19,748 bases of DNA from an uncultured Clostridia bacterium (GCA_944380625.1 CALWIE010000063.1:1-19748); one strand, 5' to 3'. Positions 1 to 7,713 are shown, counted from the stretch's first letter. Notes: generated by a model not told the origin, from the sequence alone. Numbers and translations are program-made.

Positions 1-374
1 ATCCCTTCCTAGAGCCCCTGCTTGACGGATTGCGGCGGAAATGCCATAATATAACAATAGACCTGGTGCCGGTGAAGAACGACTTCTTCGGGGGCACGGT
101 AAACGTCACGGGGCTCCTCACCGGCCAGGACATCTTGAAAAACCTGAAGGGCCGGGCCCTGGGGGACCAGGTCCTTTTGGCCACCAATATGCTCCGGGCG
201 GGGGAGGACGTGTTCCTGGACGACATGACCCTGGAAGGCCTTTCCCAGGAGCTGGGGGCGCCCTGCCTGCGGGTGGGCCCCACCGGGGAGGCCCTGGTGC
301 GGGCCGTCTGCGGCCTGCCCCAGCCGGAGGCCCCGGGGTACAACCCCGACGAGGGCAGCTGGGAGCACCGGTGA
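1..374 (+). CDS. DUF512 domain protein, C-terminal part (truncated by window start)
   Basis: The frame is open from the first bases of the window to the TGA at 372-374, so only about 123 C-terminal residues are visible and the real start lies upstream. Recognisable pieces are VKNDFFGG, VTGLLTGQDI, a Gly-rich stretch ending in an MLRAGEDVFLDDMTL segment, and a closing LG-x-P-x-L-R-V-G motif. These match the C-terminal DUF512 domain of the putative PDZ/radical-SAM-like proteins that sit next to der in many Clostridia. The biochemical role of the family is not known to me. The gene is followed after 57 bases by der on the same strand, consistent with co-transcription. An internal TTG at 30 is in frame but has no Shine-Dalgarno, and the family domain continues upstream of it, so it is not the start. 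Confidence 0.85.
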   Translation, partial: PFLEPLLDGLRRKCHNITIDLVPVKNDFFGGTVNVTGLLTGQDILKNLKGRALGDQVLLATNMLRAGEDVFLDDMTLEGLSQELGAPCLRVGPTGEALVRAVCGLPQPEAPGYNPDEGSWEHR

Positions 375-431
375 GCGGGCTCCCAAAGAGAAAAGGGCAA
401 GGCTGTGTATAGAGAAAGGATCGGTGAGAAG

Positions 432-1758
432 ATGGCAAAACCCATTGTGGCTATCGTGGGGCGGCCCAACGTGGGCAAGTCCACCCTGTTCAATAAAATC
501 GTGGGCAAGCGCCTCTCCATTGTGGAGGACACCCCCGGCGTCACCCGGGACCGGATTTTCGGCGACGCCGAGTGGTGCGGCCGGAAGTTCTCCCTGGTGG
601 ACACCGGCGGCATCGAGCCCGCCTCCAAAGACGTGATTCTCACCCAGATGCGGGAGCAGGCCCAGATCGCCATCGACTCCGCCAGCGCCATCATCCTGGT
701 CACGGACATCCGCACCGGCGTCACCTCTACCGACGCGGACGTGGCCAGCATCCTGTTGAAAAGCGGGGTGCCGGTGGTGCTGTGCGTCAACAAGTGCGAC
801 ACCGTGGGGGAACCCCCCCGCGGAGTTCTACGAGTTTTACAACCTGGGCCTGGGGGACCCGGTGATGGTCTCCTCCGTCCACGGCCACGGCACCGGCGAC
901 CTTCTGGACCGGGTCTGCGACGTGCTCCCCGACGACGTGGAGGAGGAGGACGAGGGGGAGATCATCAAGGTGGCGGTCATCGGCAAGCCCAATGTGGGCA
1001 AGTCCTCCCTGGTGAACAAGGTCTCCGGGGAGAACCGGTGCATCGTCTCCGACATCGCCGGCACCACCCGGGACGCGGTGGACACCACCATTGAAAACAA
1101 ATTCGGCACCTTCACCTTCATCGACACCGCCGGCCTGCGCCGGAAGAGCAAGGTGGAGGACGCCATCGAGCACTACAGCAACCTCCGGGCGGAGATGGCC
1201 GTGGAGCGGGCCGACGTGTGCCTCATCCTCATCGACGCCCAGGTGGGCTTTACCGAGCAGGACTCCAAGGTGGCGGGCATCGCCCACGAGGCAGGCAAGG
1301 GCTGCATCATCTGCGTCAACAAGTGGGACGCGGTGGAAAAGGACGACAAGACCATGCAGGAGATGCGCCAAAAGCTGGAGAAGGACTTCTCCTTCATGTC
1401 CTACGCCCCCATCCTGTTCATCTCCGCCAAGACCGGCCAGCGGCTGGACCGGATGTTCGAGTTGATCAAACAAGTGGCCTCCGCGAACGCCATGCGGGTG
1501 ACCACCGGCACCCTAAACGACATTCTGGCCCAGGCCACCGCCCGGGTGCAGCCCCCCACGGACAAGGGCAAGCGGCTGAAGATCTACTACATGACCCAGG
1601 CCTCCACCAAGCCCCCCACGTTTATCTGCTTCTGCAACGACCACGAGCTGTTCCACTTCTCCTACCAGCGGTATTTGGAGAACCGCATCCGGGAGACCTT
1701 CGGCTTAGAGGGGACCCCTATCCGCATGGTCATCCGGGAGCGGGGGGAGAAGGACTGA
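432..1758 (+). CDS. der: Ribosome-assembly GTPase Der (EngA), interrupted by a one-base frameshift
   Basis: Der is an essential tandem-GTPase needed for 50S subunit maturation. The first G domain starts at ATG 432 ([18 protein letters not shown]), with P-loop residues 10-18, DTGG and NKCD. The second G domain has GKPNVGKSS near residue 184 of the restored protein, DTAGLRRK and NKWD, followed by the C-terminal KH-like domain. The two halves are in different frames. From 432 the frame runs past [10 protein letters not shown] and then becomes nonsense. The correct continuation ([17 protein letters not shown]) is read from 820 in the other frame. Removing one C from the C7 run at 813-819 restores a 441-residue protein of normal length. 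AGAAAGGA at 413-420 is a plausible ribosome binding site. Because der is essential, a sequencing/assembly error is the likeliest cause; +1 frameshifting or transcript slippage is possible. plsY starts 27 bases after the stop. Confidence 0.9.
813..819 (+). other. C7 homopolymer at the der frameshift point
   Basis: Seven consecutive C residues follow GAA. With six, the codons read GAA CCC CCC GCG GAG TTC and join both halves of Der without a gap. With seven, the first frame is lost about 125 residues into the protein. The fault is therefore located to this run. Confidence 0.85.
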
Positions 1759-1785
1759 GAGTAGTTTGAGAAAGGCGGGCTGACA

Positions 1786-2487
1786 ATGGGATACGCGGTT
1801 TTGGCGCTGGCGCTTACGGCGCTGGCGGGCTATCTGCTGGGGAGCGTGAACAGCTCCATCATCTTGACGTGGTTTTTCAAAAACCGGGAGGACATCCGGG
1901 ACTTCGGCAGCGGCAACGCGGGGATGACCAACGTGCTGCGCACGGTGGGCAAGGGCCCTGCGGCCCTGACCTTTGTGGGGGATTTCCTCAAGTGCGTGGC
2001 GGCCCTGCTCTTGTCCCAGGCCTTTGTGCTGTGGCTGGTCCCCGGAGCCGGCGAGCTCTACGACGCGGCCCGCTATGTGGCGGGGGTGGCCTGCGTGCTG
2101 GGGCACATTTTCCCCGTGTACTATGGCTTCCGGGGGGGCAAGGGGGTGGTCACCTCCGCCGCCATGATCGCCCTGACGGACTGGCGTGTATTCCTCCTGG
2201 TGCTTTTGGCCTTTGGGGTCACCTTCGCGGCCAAGCGGATCGTCTCCCTGGCCTCCATTGTCTGCGCGGCCCTGTATCCTGTTTTCACCTTCCTGTTCCT
2301 GTTTTTGGTGGAGTTTTCCGGCAGCCCCTTGGAAAGCCACGGGGACCACAGCCTGGGGTATGTGCTCTTTGCCACGGCGGCGTCCCTGTTTATCGGCCTG
2401 ACGGTGCTTTTAAAGCACAGGGCCAACATCGGCCGGCTGCTCCGGGGGGAGGAAAAGCCCATCGCCTTCGGAAAGGGGAAAAAGTGA
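1786..2487 (+). CDS. plsY: Acyl-phosphate:glycerol-3-phosphate acyltransferase PlsY
   Basis: PlsY is the integral membrane enzyme that transfers an acyl group from acyl-phosphate to glycerol-3-phosphate, the first step of phospholipid synthesis in most Gram-positives. The 233-residue product has the family's three cytoplasmic-loop motifs: LGSVNSS near residue 20, FGSGNAGMTNVLRTVGKG near residues 44-61, and HIFPVYYGFRGGKGVVTSA near residues 107-125. These alternate with hydrophobic membrane segments. The length is slightly above the usual roughly 200 residues because of an extended loop around SGSPLESHGDHS before the last membrane span. The ATG at 1786 follows GAAAGG at 1770-1775. The gene lies 27 bases behind der, so it is probably in the same transcript; der-plsY adjacency is common in Clostridia. 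No convincing terminator follows. Confidence 0.93.
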   Translation: MGYAVLALALTALAGYLLGSVNSSIILTWFFKNREDIRDFGSGNAGMTNVLRTVGKGPAALTFVGDFLKCVAALLLSQAFVLWLVPGAGELYDAARYVAGVACVLGHIFPVYYGFRGGKGVVTSAAMIALTDWRVFLLVLLAFGVTFAAKRIVSLASIVCAALYPVFTFLFLFLVEFSGSPLESHGDHSLGYVLFATAASLFIGLTVLLKHRANIGRLLRGEEKPIAFGKGKK

Positions 2488-2641
2488 CCGCCCCTTGGGA
2501 AAACCTGTCTGTAAAGAGATTCCCCTTGCCATAATGTACCCGTAAGGGCGGGAGGGAAACAGCAATTTGCCCGATGCGCGAAAGGGGACCTGGTTTTTCT
2601 TGTGAGCATTTTAAGAAAAAGCGGCCCAAAGCTGGCTGATA

Positions 2642-2670
2642 TTGACTTTTCCCCTGGGGTGTATTATGAT
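2642..2670 (+). promoter_or_regulatory. Sigma-A-type promoter of murA
   Basis: TTGACT at 2642-2647 is followed after exactly 17 bases by TATGAT at 2665-2670. Transcription would start near 2677, giving a leader of about 80 bases. The spacer contains the small palindrome CCCC-T-GGGG (2651-2659). Confidence 0.75.
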
Positions 2671-2741
2671 AAGGGTTGGTTAAATACTAACTTGGAGAAC
2701 TCCAGTCCTACAGGCTGACTTGCTCATTTTAGAAAGTCGTT

Positions 2742-2747
2742 AGGAAG
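2742..2747 (+). promoter_or_regulatory. Ribosome binding site that selects the murA TTG start
   Basis: AGGAAG at 2742-2747 lies 8 bases before TTG 2756 but directly abuts or overlaps GTG 2747. It therefore supports TTG 2756 as the start, and that choice also gives the family-typical N terminus MEKYVIKGG. Confidence 0.65.
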
Positions 2748-2755
2748 TGTGGCAT

Positions 2756-4045
2756 TTGGAAAAATATGTGATCAAAGGCGGCTGCCGCCTGACTGGCGAA
2801 GTGAATATCAGCGGGGCCAAAAACGCTGCGGTGGCGATCCTTCCCGCCGTGATTTTGGCGGATTCCCCCTGCCGCATTGAAAACCTGCCGGATATTTCCG
2901 ACGTGAAGACTTTGGTGTATATCCTGGAGAGCATGGGCGCCAAGGTGGACTATCTGGACCGCCACACGGTGGAGATCGACCCCCGCCCCGTGGACACGGA
3001 TACTGTCTCCGCGGACATCGCCCGGCGCATCCGGGCCTCCTATTATTTCCTGGGCGCCCTGCTGGGGCGCTGCCGGAACGGGGTGGTCCCCCTGCCCGGA
3101 GGCTGCAACTTCGGGGTGCGGCCCATCGACCAGCACCTCAAGGGCTTTTCCGCCCTGGACTGCGCCTACACCCTGGAAAACGGCATGATCGCCGTCTCCG
3201 CCCCCCACGACCTCCACGGGGCCAACGTCTACCTGGACGTGGTCACGGTGGGCGCCACCATGAACATCATGCTGGCCGCCGCCAAGGCCCGGGGGCTGAC
3301 CATCATTGAAAACGCCGCCCGGGAGCCCCACATTGTGGACCTGGCCAATTTCCTGAACACCATGGGCGCCGACATCCGGGGCGCCGGCACGGACACCATC
3401 AAGATTCACGGCGTGCAGAAGCTCCGGGGCGCCGCTTATTCCATCATTCCCGACCAGATCGAGGCCGGCACCTACATGGTGGCCGCCGCGGCCACCGGCG
3501 GGGACGTGACTGTGAAAAACGTGACCCCCAAGCACCTGGAGTCCATCTCCGCCAAGCTGGTGGAAATGGGCGTCACCGTAGAGGAGGGGGACGACACGGT
3601 CCGCGTGGTGTGTGACCGCCCCCTGCGCAAGTGCAACGTAAAGACCATGCCCCACCCGGGCTTCCCCACGGATATGCAGCCCCAGATCACGGCCCTGCTC
3701 TCCATTGCCCACGGGACCAGCATGGTCAACGAGAGCGTCTGGGAGAGCAACCGCTTTAAGTATGTGGACGAGCTCCGCCGCATGGGCGCCCAGATTACGG
3801 TGGACGGCAAGGTGGCCATCGTGGAGGGCGTGGACCACTTGAAGGGAGCCCCCGTGCGGGCCCTGGACCTGCGGGCGGGGGCCGCCATGGTCATCGCCGG
3901 GCTTGTGGCCCAGGGGATCACTGTGCTGGAGGACGTCCAGTACATCGAGCGGGGCTACGAGAACATTGTGGAAAAACTGGTGGACCTGGGCGCGGACATC
4001 TACCGCCGCCAGGACGTCCAGCCGGCCGCGGACAAGATCGGCTGA
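2756..4045 (+). CDS. murA: UDP-N-acetylglucosamine 1-carboxyvinyltransferase MurA
   Basis: MurA transfers enolpyruvate from PEP to UDP-GlcNAc, the first committed step of peptidoglycan synthesis, in the cytoplasm. The product is 429 residues from the TTG start (432 from GTG 2747), the usual size. The N terminus has YVIKGGCRLTGEVNISGAKN with the Lys-Asn pair that contacts substrate. The loop PLPGGCNFGVRP carries the active-site Cys (residue 117 from the TTG start), the form normally alkylated by fosfomycin. The C-terminal part has DLRAGAAMVIAGL and IERGYENIVEKL, typical of the inside-out alpha/beta barrel family. It has its own promoter at 2642-2670 and is followed by an intrinsic terminator at 4072-4105. 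Low-GC Gram-positives often have two MurA paralogues; I cannot tell from this window which one this is. Confidence 0.95.
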   Translation: MEKYVIKGGCRLTGEVNISGAKNAAVAILPAVILADSPCRIENLPDISDVKTLVYILESMGAKVDYLDRHTVEIDPRPVDTDTVSADIARRIRASYYFLGALLGRCRNGVVPLPGGCNFGVRPIDQHLKGFSALDCAYTLENGMIAVSAPHDLHGANVYLDVVTVGATMNIMLAAAKARGLTIIENAAREPHIVDLANFLNTMGADIRGAGTDTIKIHGVQKLRGAAYSIIPDQIEAGTYMVAAAATGGDVTVKNVTPKHLESISAKLVEMGVTVEEGDDTVRVVCDRPLRKCNVKTMPHPGFPTDMQPQITALLSIAHGTSMVNESVWESNRFKYVDELRRMGAQITVDGKVAIVEGVDHLKGAPVRALDLRAGAAMVIAGLVAQGITVLEDVQYIERGYENIVEKLVDLGADIYRRQDVQPAADKIG

Positions 4046-4071
4046 GTTTTTCCCATACGTAAAAAAGGTAA

Positions 4072-4105
4072 GGGCTGCGGCGCTTGTGCGGCGGCCCCTT
4101 TTTTT
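4072..4105 (+). terminator. Intrinsic terminator after murA
   Basis: GGGCTGC (4072-4078) pairs with GCGGCCC (4091-4097) through one T-G wobble, with possible extra pairs in the loop. A run of T follows at 4099-4105. It ends murA; the next gene's ribosome binding site starts a few bases later, so some read-through probably supplies the downstream genes. Confidence 0.7.
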
Positions 4106-4122
4106 GTGAAGGAGGAGGGCCC

Positions 4123-4908
4123 ATGGCCAGGCTTTGCCCGCTGTTCTCCGGCAGCGGGGGAAACAGTTATTACATCGGCTCCCCCAGCGCGGGGATCCTC
4201 TTGGACGCGGGCCGCAGCGCCCGCCAGGTGGAGGCCGCCCTGGGCCGCTGCGGGCTGGATCCCCTGGCGGTGCAGGGGATCTTCCTGACCCACGAGCACA
4301 GCGACCACACGGCGGGGGTGCGGGTTTTCGCCAAAAAGTACGGGGTGCCGGTCTTAGCCTCGGCGGGGACCCTGGCCGCCTGTGGGGAGGCCCTGGAGGG
4401 GGCGGAGCGCTGGGTCCTGGAGGAGGACCCGGTAGACCTGGCGGGGCTTCGGGTGACGCCCTTTCCCACCCCCCACGACAGCGCCCAGTCCCTGGGGTTC
4501 CGGGTCCGCACGGCCGACAGCCGGGAGTTTGCCCTGGCCACTGACCTGGGGTTCGTCACGGACTGCGTCCGGGAGCACCTGTTGGGCGCGGAGTTCGTGG
4601 TGGTGGAGTCCAACCACGACCGGGAGATGCTCCGCCTCGGCGGCTACCCCGCCTATCTGAAGCGGCGGATCCTCTCGGCCCGGGGGCACCTGTCCAACGC
4701 CGACTGCGCCGCCCTTCTGCCGGAGCTGGCCCGGGCCGGGGCCCGGCGCTTTTTGCTGGCCCACCTCAGCCGGGAGAACAACACCCCGTCCCTGGCCCGG
4801 GAGGCTGCCCTGGGGGCCCTGGCCGGCGCCGGGCTGGAAGAGGGCGTGGACTTCTGGCTGGGAGTGGCAGCCCCGGAAAACGCCTCCGGGGAGGCCATCC
4901 TGTTTTAG
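4123..4908 (+). CDS. MBL-fold metallo-hydrolase, YycJ/WalJ-like
   Basis: This 261-residue protein belongs to the metallo-beta-lactamase fold. It has the metal-binding motif THEHSDH (His57, His59, Asp61, His62), an N terminus FSGSGGNSYYIG, the later metal ligands in TPHDS and ATDLG, and HLSRENNTP near the C terminus. This pattern, and the rlmH gene immediately downstream, match the YycJ/WalJ family found beside the walRK system and rlmH in Firmicutes. The family is thought to act as a nuclease or hydrolase linked to DNA and cell-wall homeostasis, but the substrate is not certain. ATG 4123 is chosen because GGAGGA at 4111-4116 sits 6 bases upstream and the protein then begins like its relatives; an in-frame ATG at 4084 falls inside the murA terminator. 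No walRK genes are in this window. Confidence 0.85.
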   Translation: MARLCPLFSGSGGNSYYIGSPSAGILLDAGRSARQVEAALGRCGLDPLAVQGIFLTHEHSDHTAGVRVFAKKYGVPVLASAGTLAACGEALEGAERWVLEEDPVDLAGLRVTPFPTPHDSAQSLGFRVRTADSREFALATDLGFVTDCVREHLLGAEFVVVESNHDREMLRLGGYPAYLKRRILSARGHLSNADCAALLPELARAGARRFLLAHLSRENNTPSLAREAALGALAGAGLEEGVDFWLGVAAPENASGEAILF

Positions 4909-4929
4909 TGGAAAGGGGATGCACTTTAC

Positions 4930-5400
4930 ATGCTTAGCGTAAAACTGCTGTGCGTGGGCAAGCTGAAGGAGTCCTACTGGCGGGAGGCTGTGGCGGAGTA
5001 CGAAAAGCGCCTGCGGCCCCTGTGCAAGTGGGAGCTGATAGAGCTCCCGGAGGCCCGGCTGCCGGCGGCGCCCAGCCCCGCCCAGATCGCCGGGGCCCTG
5101 GAAAAAGAGGGGGCCGAGCTGCTCCGCCGCGCCGAGGGGGCGGTGTACCCCCTGTGCATCGAGGGCAGGCAGGTGGATTCCCCGGGCCTGGCCCGGCGGC
5201 TGGCCGGGGCCATGCAGTCCCCGGGTGCGGTGACCTTCGTCATCGGCAGCTCCTGGGGCCTTTCCCCCCAGGTGAAGGCCGCGGGGGAGGGGCTGTCCAT
5301 GTCCCCCATGACCTTTCCCCACCAGCTGGCCCGGGTAATGCTCTGCGAACAGATCTACCGGGCCTTTCAGATCCTGGGGAACACCCGCTATCACAAATGA
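4930..5400 (+). CDS. rlmH: 23S rRNA (pseudouridine1915-N3)-methyltransferase RlmH
   Basis: RlmH is a small SPOUT-family methyltransferase that uses S-adenosylmethionine to methylate pseudouridine 1915 in helix 69 of 23S rRNA on assembled ribosomes. The 156-residue length is typical. The C-terminal knot is clear: FVIGSSWGLSP, then LSMSPMTFPHQLARVMLCEQIYRAF, ending in the near-invariant YHK. The usual GG in the SAM loop is GSS here, a mild deviation. A GAAAGGGG sequence about 12 bases upstream of ATG 4930 is the likely ribosome binding site. The gene follows the YycJ-like hydrolase after 21 bases, the same pairing as in Bacillus-type genomes, and is closed by the terminator at 5401-5432. Confidence 0.95.
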   Translation: MLSVKLLCVGKLKESYWREAVAEYEKRLRPLCKWELIELPEARLPAAPSPAQIAGALEKEGAELLRRAEGAVYPLCIEGRQVDSPGLARRLAGAMQSPGAVTFVIGSSWGLSPQVKAAGEGLSMSPMTFPHQLARVMLCEQIYRAFQILGNTRYHK

Positions 5401-5432
5401 GCTGCCGCCTGCCGCGGCGGCTTTTTTATTTT
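5401..5432 (+). terminator. Intrinsic terminator after rlmH
   Basis: GCTGCCGC (5401-5408) pairs with GCGGCGGC (5414-5421) with one T-G wobble and a five-base loop. It is followed by TTTTTT-A-TTTTTT. It starts directly after the rlmH stop codon. Confidence 0.88.
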
Positions 5433-5466
5433 TTCGGCAGGGGAGGGGCTTGGAAAACTATAAAGC

Positions 5467-5489
5467 AATTTGTAAATTATTTACAAATT
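5467..5489. promoter_or_regulatory. Perfect 23-base palindrome, candidate operator
   Basis: AATTTGTAAAT at 5467-5477 is mirrored by ATTTACAAATT at 5479-5489 around a single T. A further TTTACAA at 5488-5494 repeats the half-site at an 8-base period. The regulator is unknown. The site is not a standard CodY, Rex or CcpA sequence. Confidence 0.55.
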
Positions 5490-5525
5490 TACAAGCTGGA
5501 GTGAAGAAACGGCACTCAAACAGGC

Positions 5526-5541
5526 CAATTTCATCAAATTG
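5526..5541. promoter_or_regulatory. Dyad CAATTT-N4-AAATTG, candidate regulator site
   Basis: CAATTT (5526-5531) and AAATTG (5536-5541) are perfect inverted repeats separated by CATC. It lies between the other two dyads upstream of the importer promoter. Function is inferred from position only. Confidence 0.35.
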
Positions 5542-5601
5542 CCCAATTGACGGAGCTGTAGGTAGTATAAATTGAATATATTGTGGTATTTTTCACAGGG
5601 A

Positions 5602-5617
5602 GTTACAACTTTGTAAC
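5602..5617. promoter_or_regulatory. Dyad GTTACAA-CT-TTGTAAC, candidate operator
   Basis: Perfect 7-base arms at 5602-5608 and 5611-5617, ending 32 bases upstream of the -35 element at 5650. It shares the TTGTAA half-site with the palindrome at 5467-5489 but in the opposite arrangement. The position would suit an activator or a looping repressor. Confidence 0.5.
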
Positions 5618-5649
5618 CTGATAAAACCCACAAATTAGTCAAAAAACTA

Positions 5650-5678
5650 TTGCAATTCTGTGAACTCAGTGCTATTAT
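5650..5678 (+). promoter_or_regulatory. Sigma-A-type promoter of the peptide importer operon
   Basis: TTGCAA at 5650-5655 is followed after 17 bases by TATTAT at 5673-5678. Transcription would start near 5685, giving a leader of roughly 105 bases that begins with the hairpin at 5692-5742. Confidence 0.65.
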
Positions 5679-5691
5679 TCATAACATAAAA

Positions 5692-5742
5692 GGGAACTGC
5701 CCCAAGGGCCTTTTGTGAATAAGGCACAAAAGCCTGGTTCCC
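5692..5742 (+). ncRNA. Structured 5' leader of the importer mRNA
   Basis: GGGAAC (5692-5697) pairs with GTTCCC (5737-5742). Inside, CTTTTGTG (5710-5717) pairs with CACAAAAG (5725-5732), extended by GG/CC around a bulged C. The whole is a 51-base two-part hairpin at the predicted transcript start. There is no T-run after it, so it is not a simple terminator. It does not resemble a riboswitch class I recognise; an mRNA-stabilising 5' hairpin is the plain alternative. Confidence 0.45.
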
Positions 5743-5790
5743 GGATGAATTTTGCGGCCACGAGCCGCGCTTTTAAGGAGGATGTACGTT

Positions 5791-7713
5791 ATGAAAAAAT
5801 GGCGCAAGCTGACAGCGTTGCTGCTGGTTTTGGCCCTGGTGCTGTCCATGGCAGCCTGCGGTGGCGGAGGCGATTCTTCCACCAGCGAGACTTCCGGCAC
5901 CACTTCCGCCGACGACACCAGCACTTCTGATGTCAGCGAAGAGACTGAAGAGCCCGATTCTTCCACCACCTCTGAGGAGACCGATGAGCCCGATGCCGAC
6001 GACACCGGCGACGACGCTCTGGAGACCCCCAGAAACGAGACCCTCTACATTGGCGGCCGTCAGTGGAGCAAGCCCATCAGCAACAACCCCCTGTCCCCCA
6101 GCGCCAACTTCACTGGCGTGGCGCAGAACTCCGTTGCTGATATGTTCATTTGGGAAGCTCCCTACATGTGGAACCCCATCACCGCCGAGTGCATGCCCCT
6201 GCTGGCCGACGGTGCGTTCACCTGGAACGACGACCAGACCGTTATGACCTTCAAGATCAAGGCCGCTGCCAAGTGGAACGACGGCACTCCCGTCACCGCT
6301 AACGACGTGGCCGCCACTTGGAAGTACCACGAGCTGACCCAGAGCACCGTGTACAACAACTACAGCCAGTACATGGAATCTGTCACCGCCGTGGACGACT
6401 CCACCGTGGAGATCGCCCTGAAGGCTGATTCCCCCAACCCCCTGCAGGCTGAAGACTTCGTCTGCGCTGTGTACGTCATGCAGGGCGCCTACCTGGACGA
6501 GCAGTGGGCTGCCGTGGGTGAGGACGCCACCGAGATGAAGAACGCCACCTTCTGGGACGCTCCCACCTCCGGCCCCTACACTCCCACCCTGTACGACTCC
6601 GAGCAGAAGTGGGTCTGCACCCGTGACGACAACTACTGGGGCCAGGACGAGTCCATGTGGGGCCAGCTGCCTGTGCCGAAGTACCTCGCTCACAACATCT
6701 ATAAGGACAACACCGCTTCCCAGCGTGCTTTCGAGGCTGGCGAGATCGACGCCAACCAGCAGTACTGCGCTGACATCAACCTGATGTGGGAAGAGAAGGG
6801 CCTGCCCGTCTCCACTTGGCAGACCGAGGCTCCCTACCAGCTGCCTCTGACCATGCCCTCCGCCATCTTCAACACCCAGAAGGAAGGCCTGGACCAGATC
6901 GCTGTCCGTACCGCCATCGCCATGGCCATCGACTACGACCAGATCGTTGAGTCCGCCATGACCGGCCAGTCCCCCACCTTTGCCGAGGTGCCCCGTTCCC
7001 TGTTCAACCCCACCGATGCTGAGCAGGCTATGATCAAGGACAAGTCCGTCCTGGAGCCCTACCAGTACGCCGGCGGCGACATTGAAGGCGCCAACGCTGT
7101 TCTGGACGAGGCTGGCATCGTTGATACCGACGGCGACGGCATCCGCGAGTATCCCGCCGGCAACAACCTGTCCTTCAAGTGCCAGTGCCCCAACTCCTAC
7201 TCTGACTGGCAGGCTGCCCTGTCCATCGTGTCCGCTTGCGGCCAGGAAATCGGCATCCAGATGGAGACCGACTTCGTGGAAGTGGCCACCTTCACCTCTA
7301 ACTACCAGTCCGGCAACTTCGACATCTGCATGTCTTCCTACCAGGGCACTTCTCCCGCCGGCGCTTGGAAGCGTTCCTACCAGACCATGTACGGCTTTGG
7401 CGGCGAGTTCCCCGAGGTCGCTTCCTTCAACTACGGCCGGTACTACAACGCCGAGGCTGACGAGATCATCAACGCCATTCCCACCGCTTCTGACGAAGAG
7501 GCCCTCGACCTGTACGAGCGCCTGAACCTGCTGTACCTCCAGGAGGCTCCCGCTGTGTCCCTGATGTATCGTCCTCAGTACTTCCATGAGGTCAACGAGA
7601 CTGTGTGGACCAACTATCCTGAGGAAGGCAACGAGAACAACATTCCTCCCATGTACTGCTTGGCTGGCTACGGCATCGCCGCCCTGTACGAGCTGGAACT
7701 GGTGGAAGGCTGA
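5791..7713 (+). CDS. Peptide ABC transporter substrate-binding lipoprotein (SBP family 5)
   Basis: This 640-residue protein is the extracellular binding component of an oligopeptide/dipeptide-type importer. It has a lipoprotein signal: MKKWRK, a hydrophobic stretch, then MAAC with the lipidated Cys at residue 23. A Ser/Thr/Asp/Glu-rich linker of about 60 residues follows and explains the above-average length. The mature domain shows family-5 features: LLADGAFTWNDDQTVMTFKIKAAAKWNDGTPVTANDVAATW, and near the C terminus the AVSLMYRPQYF region. ATG 5791 is preferred because AAGGAGGA at 5775-5782 lies 8 bases upstream and the signal peptide begins there; an in-frame ATG at 5752 lacks this. Codons ending in T (GCT, CGT, GGT) are more frequent than in its neighbours, suggesting high expression. 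The ligand (peptides, nickel, other) cannot be fixed from sequence. Confidence 0.93.
   Translation: MKKWRKLTALLLVLALVLSMAACGGGGDSSTSETSGTTSADDTSTSDVSEETEEPDSSTTSEETDEPDADDTGDDALETPRNETLYIGGRQWSKPISNNPLSPSANFTGVAQNSVADMFIWEAPYMWNPITAECMPLLADGAFTWNDDQTVMTFKIKAAAKWNDGTPVTANDVAATWKYHELTQSTVYNNYSQYMESVTAVDDSTVEIALKADSPNPLQAEDFVCAVYVMQGAYLDEQWAAVGEDATEMKNATFWDAPTSGPYTPTLYDSEQKWVCTRDDNYWGQDESMWGQLPVPKYLAHNIYKDNTASQRAFEAGEIDANQQYCADINLMWEEKGLPVSTWQTEAPYQLPLTMPSAIFNTQKEGLDQIAVRTAIAMAIDYDQIVESAMTGQSPTFAEVPRSLFNPTDAEQAMIKDKSVLEPYQYAGGDIEGANAVLDEAGIVDTDGDGIREYPAGNNLSFKCQCPNSYSDWQAALSIVSACGQEIGIQMETDFVEVATFTSNYQSGNFDICMSSYQGTSPAGAWKRSYQTMYGFGGEFPEVASFNYGRYYNAEADEIINAIPTASDEEALDLYERLNLLYLQEAPAVSLMYRPQYFHEVNETVWTNYPEEGNENNIPPMYCLAGYGIAALYELELVEG

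Larger units (their letters stand above)
2488..2755. other. Intergenic region plsY-murA
   Basis: This 268-base gap holds an inverted repeat TTTTTCTT (2594-2601) / AAGAAAAA (2613-2620) with an 11-base spacer. It also holds the murA promoter and, in the predicted leader, a small hairpin around TGGAG-AA-CTCCA near 2692-2703. I see no small gene and no good terminator for plsY. Confidence 0.5.
5433..5790. other. AT-rich control region upstream of the peptide importer
   Basis: About 360 bases without a gene, clearly AT-richer than the flanking coding DNA. It contains three perfect dyads (5467-5489, 5526-5541, 5602-5617), a promoter (5650-5678), a structured leader (5692-5742) and the ribosome binding site AAGGAGGA (5775-5782). 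I see no small open frame with a ribosome binding site. Confidence 0.7.

Noticed and set aside
2488..2551. CCGCCCCTT and AAGGGCGG as a plsY terminator
   Set aside because: The loop would be 47 bases and no T-run follows.
5547..5571. TTGACG and TATAAA as the importer promoter
   Set aside because: Spacer is only 13 bases; the TTGCAA-17-TATTAT pair downstream is far better.
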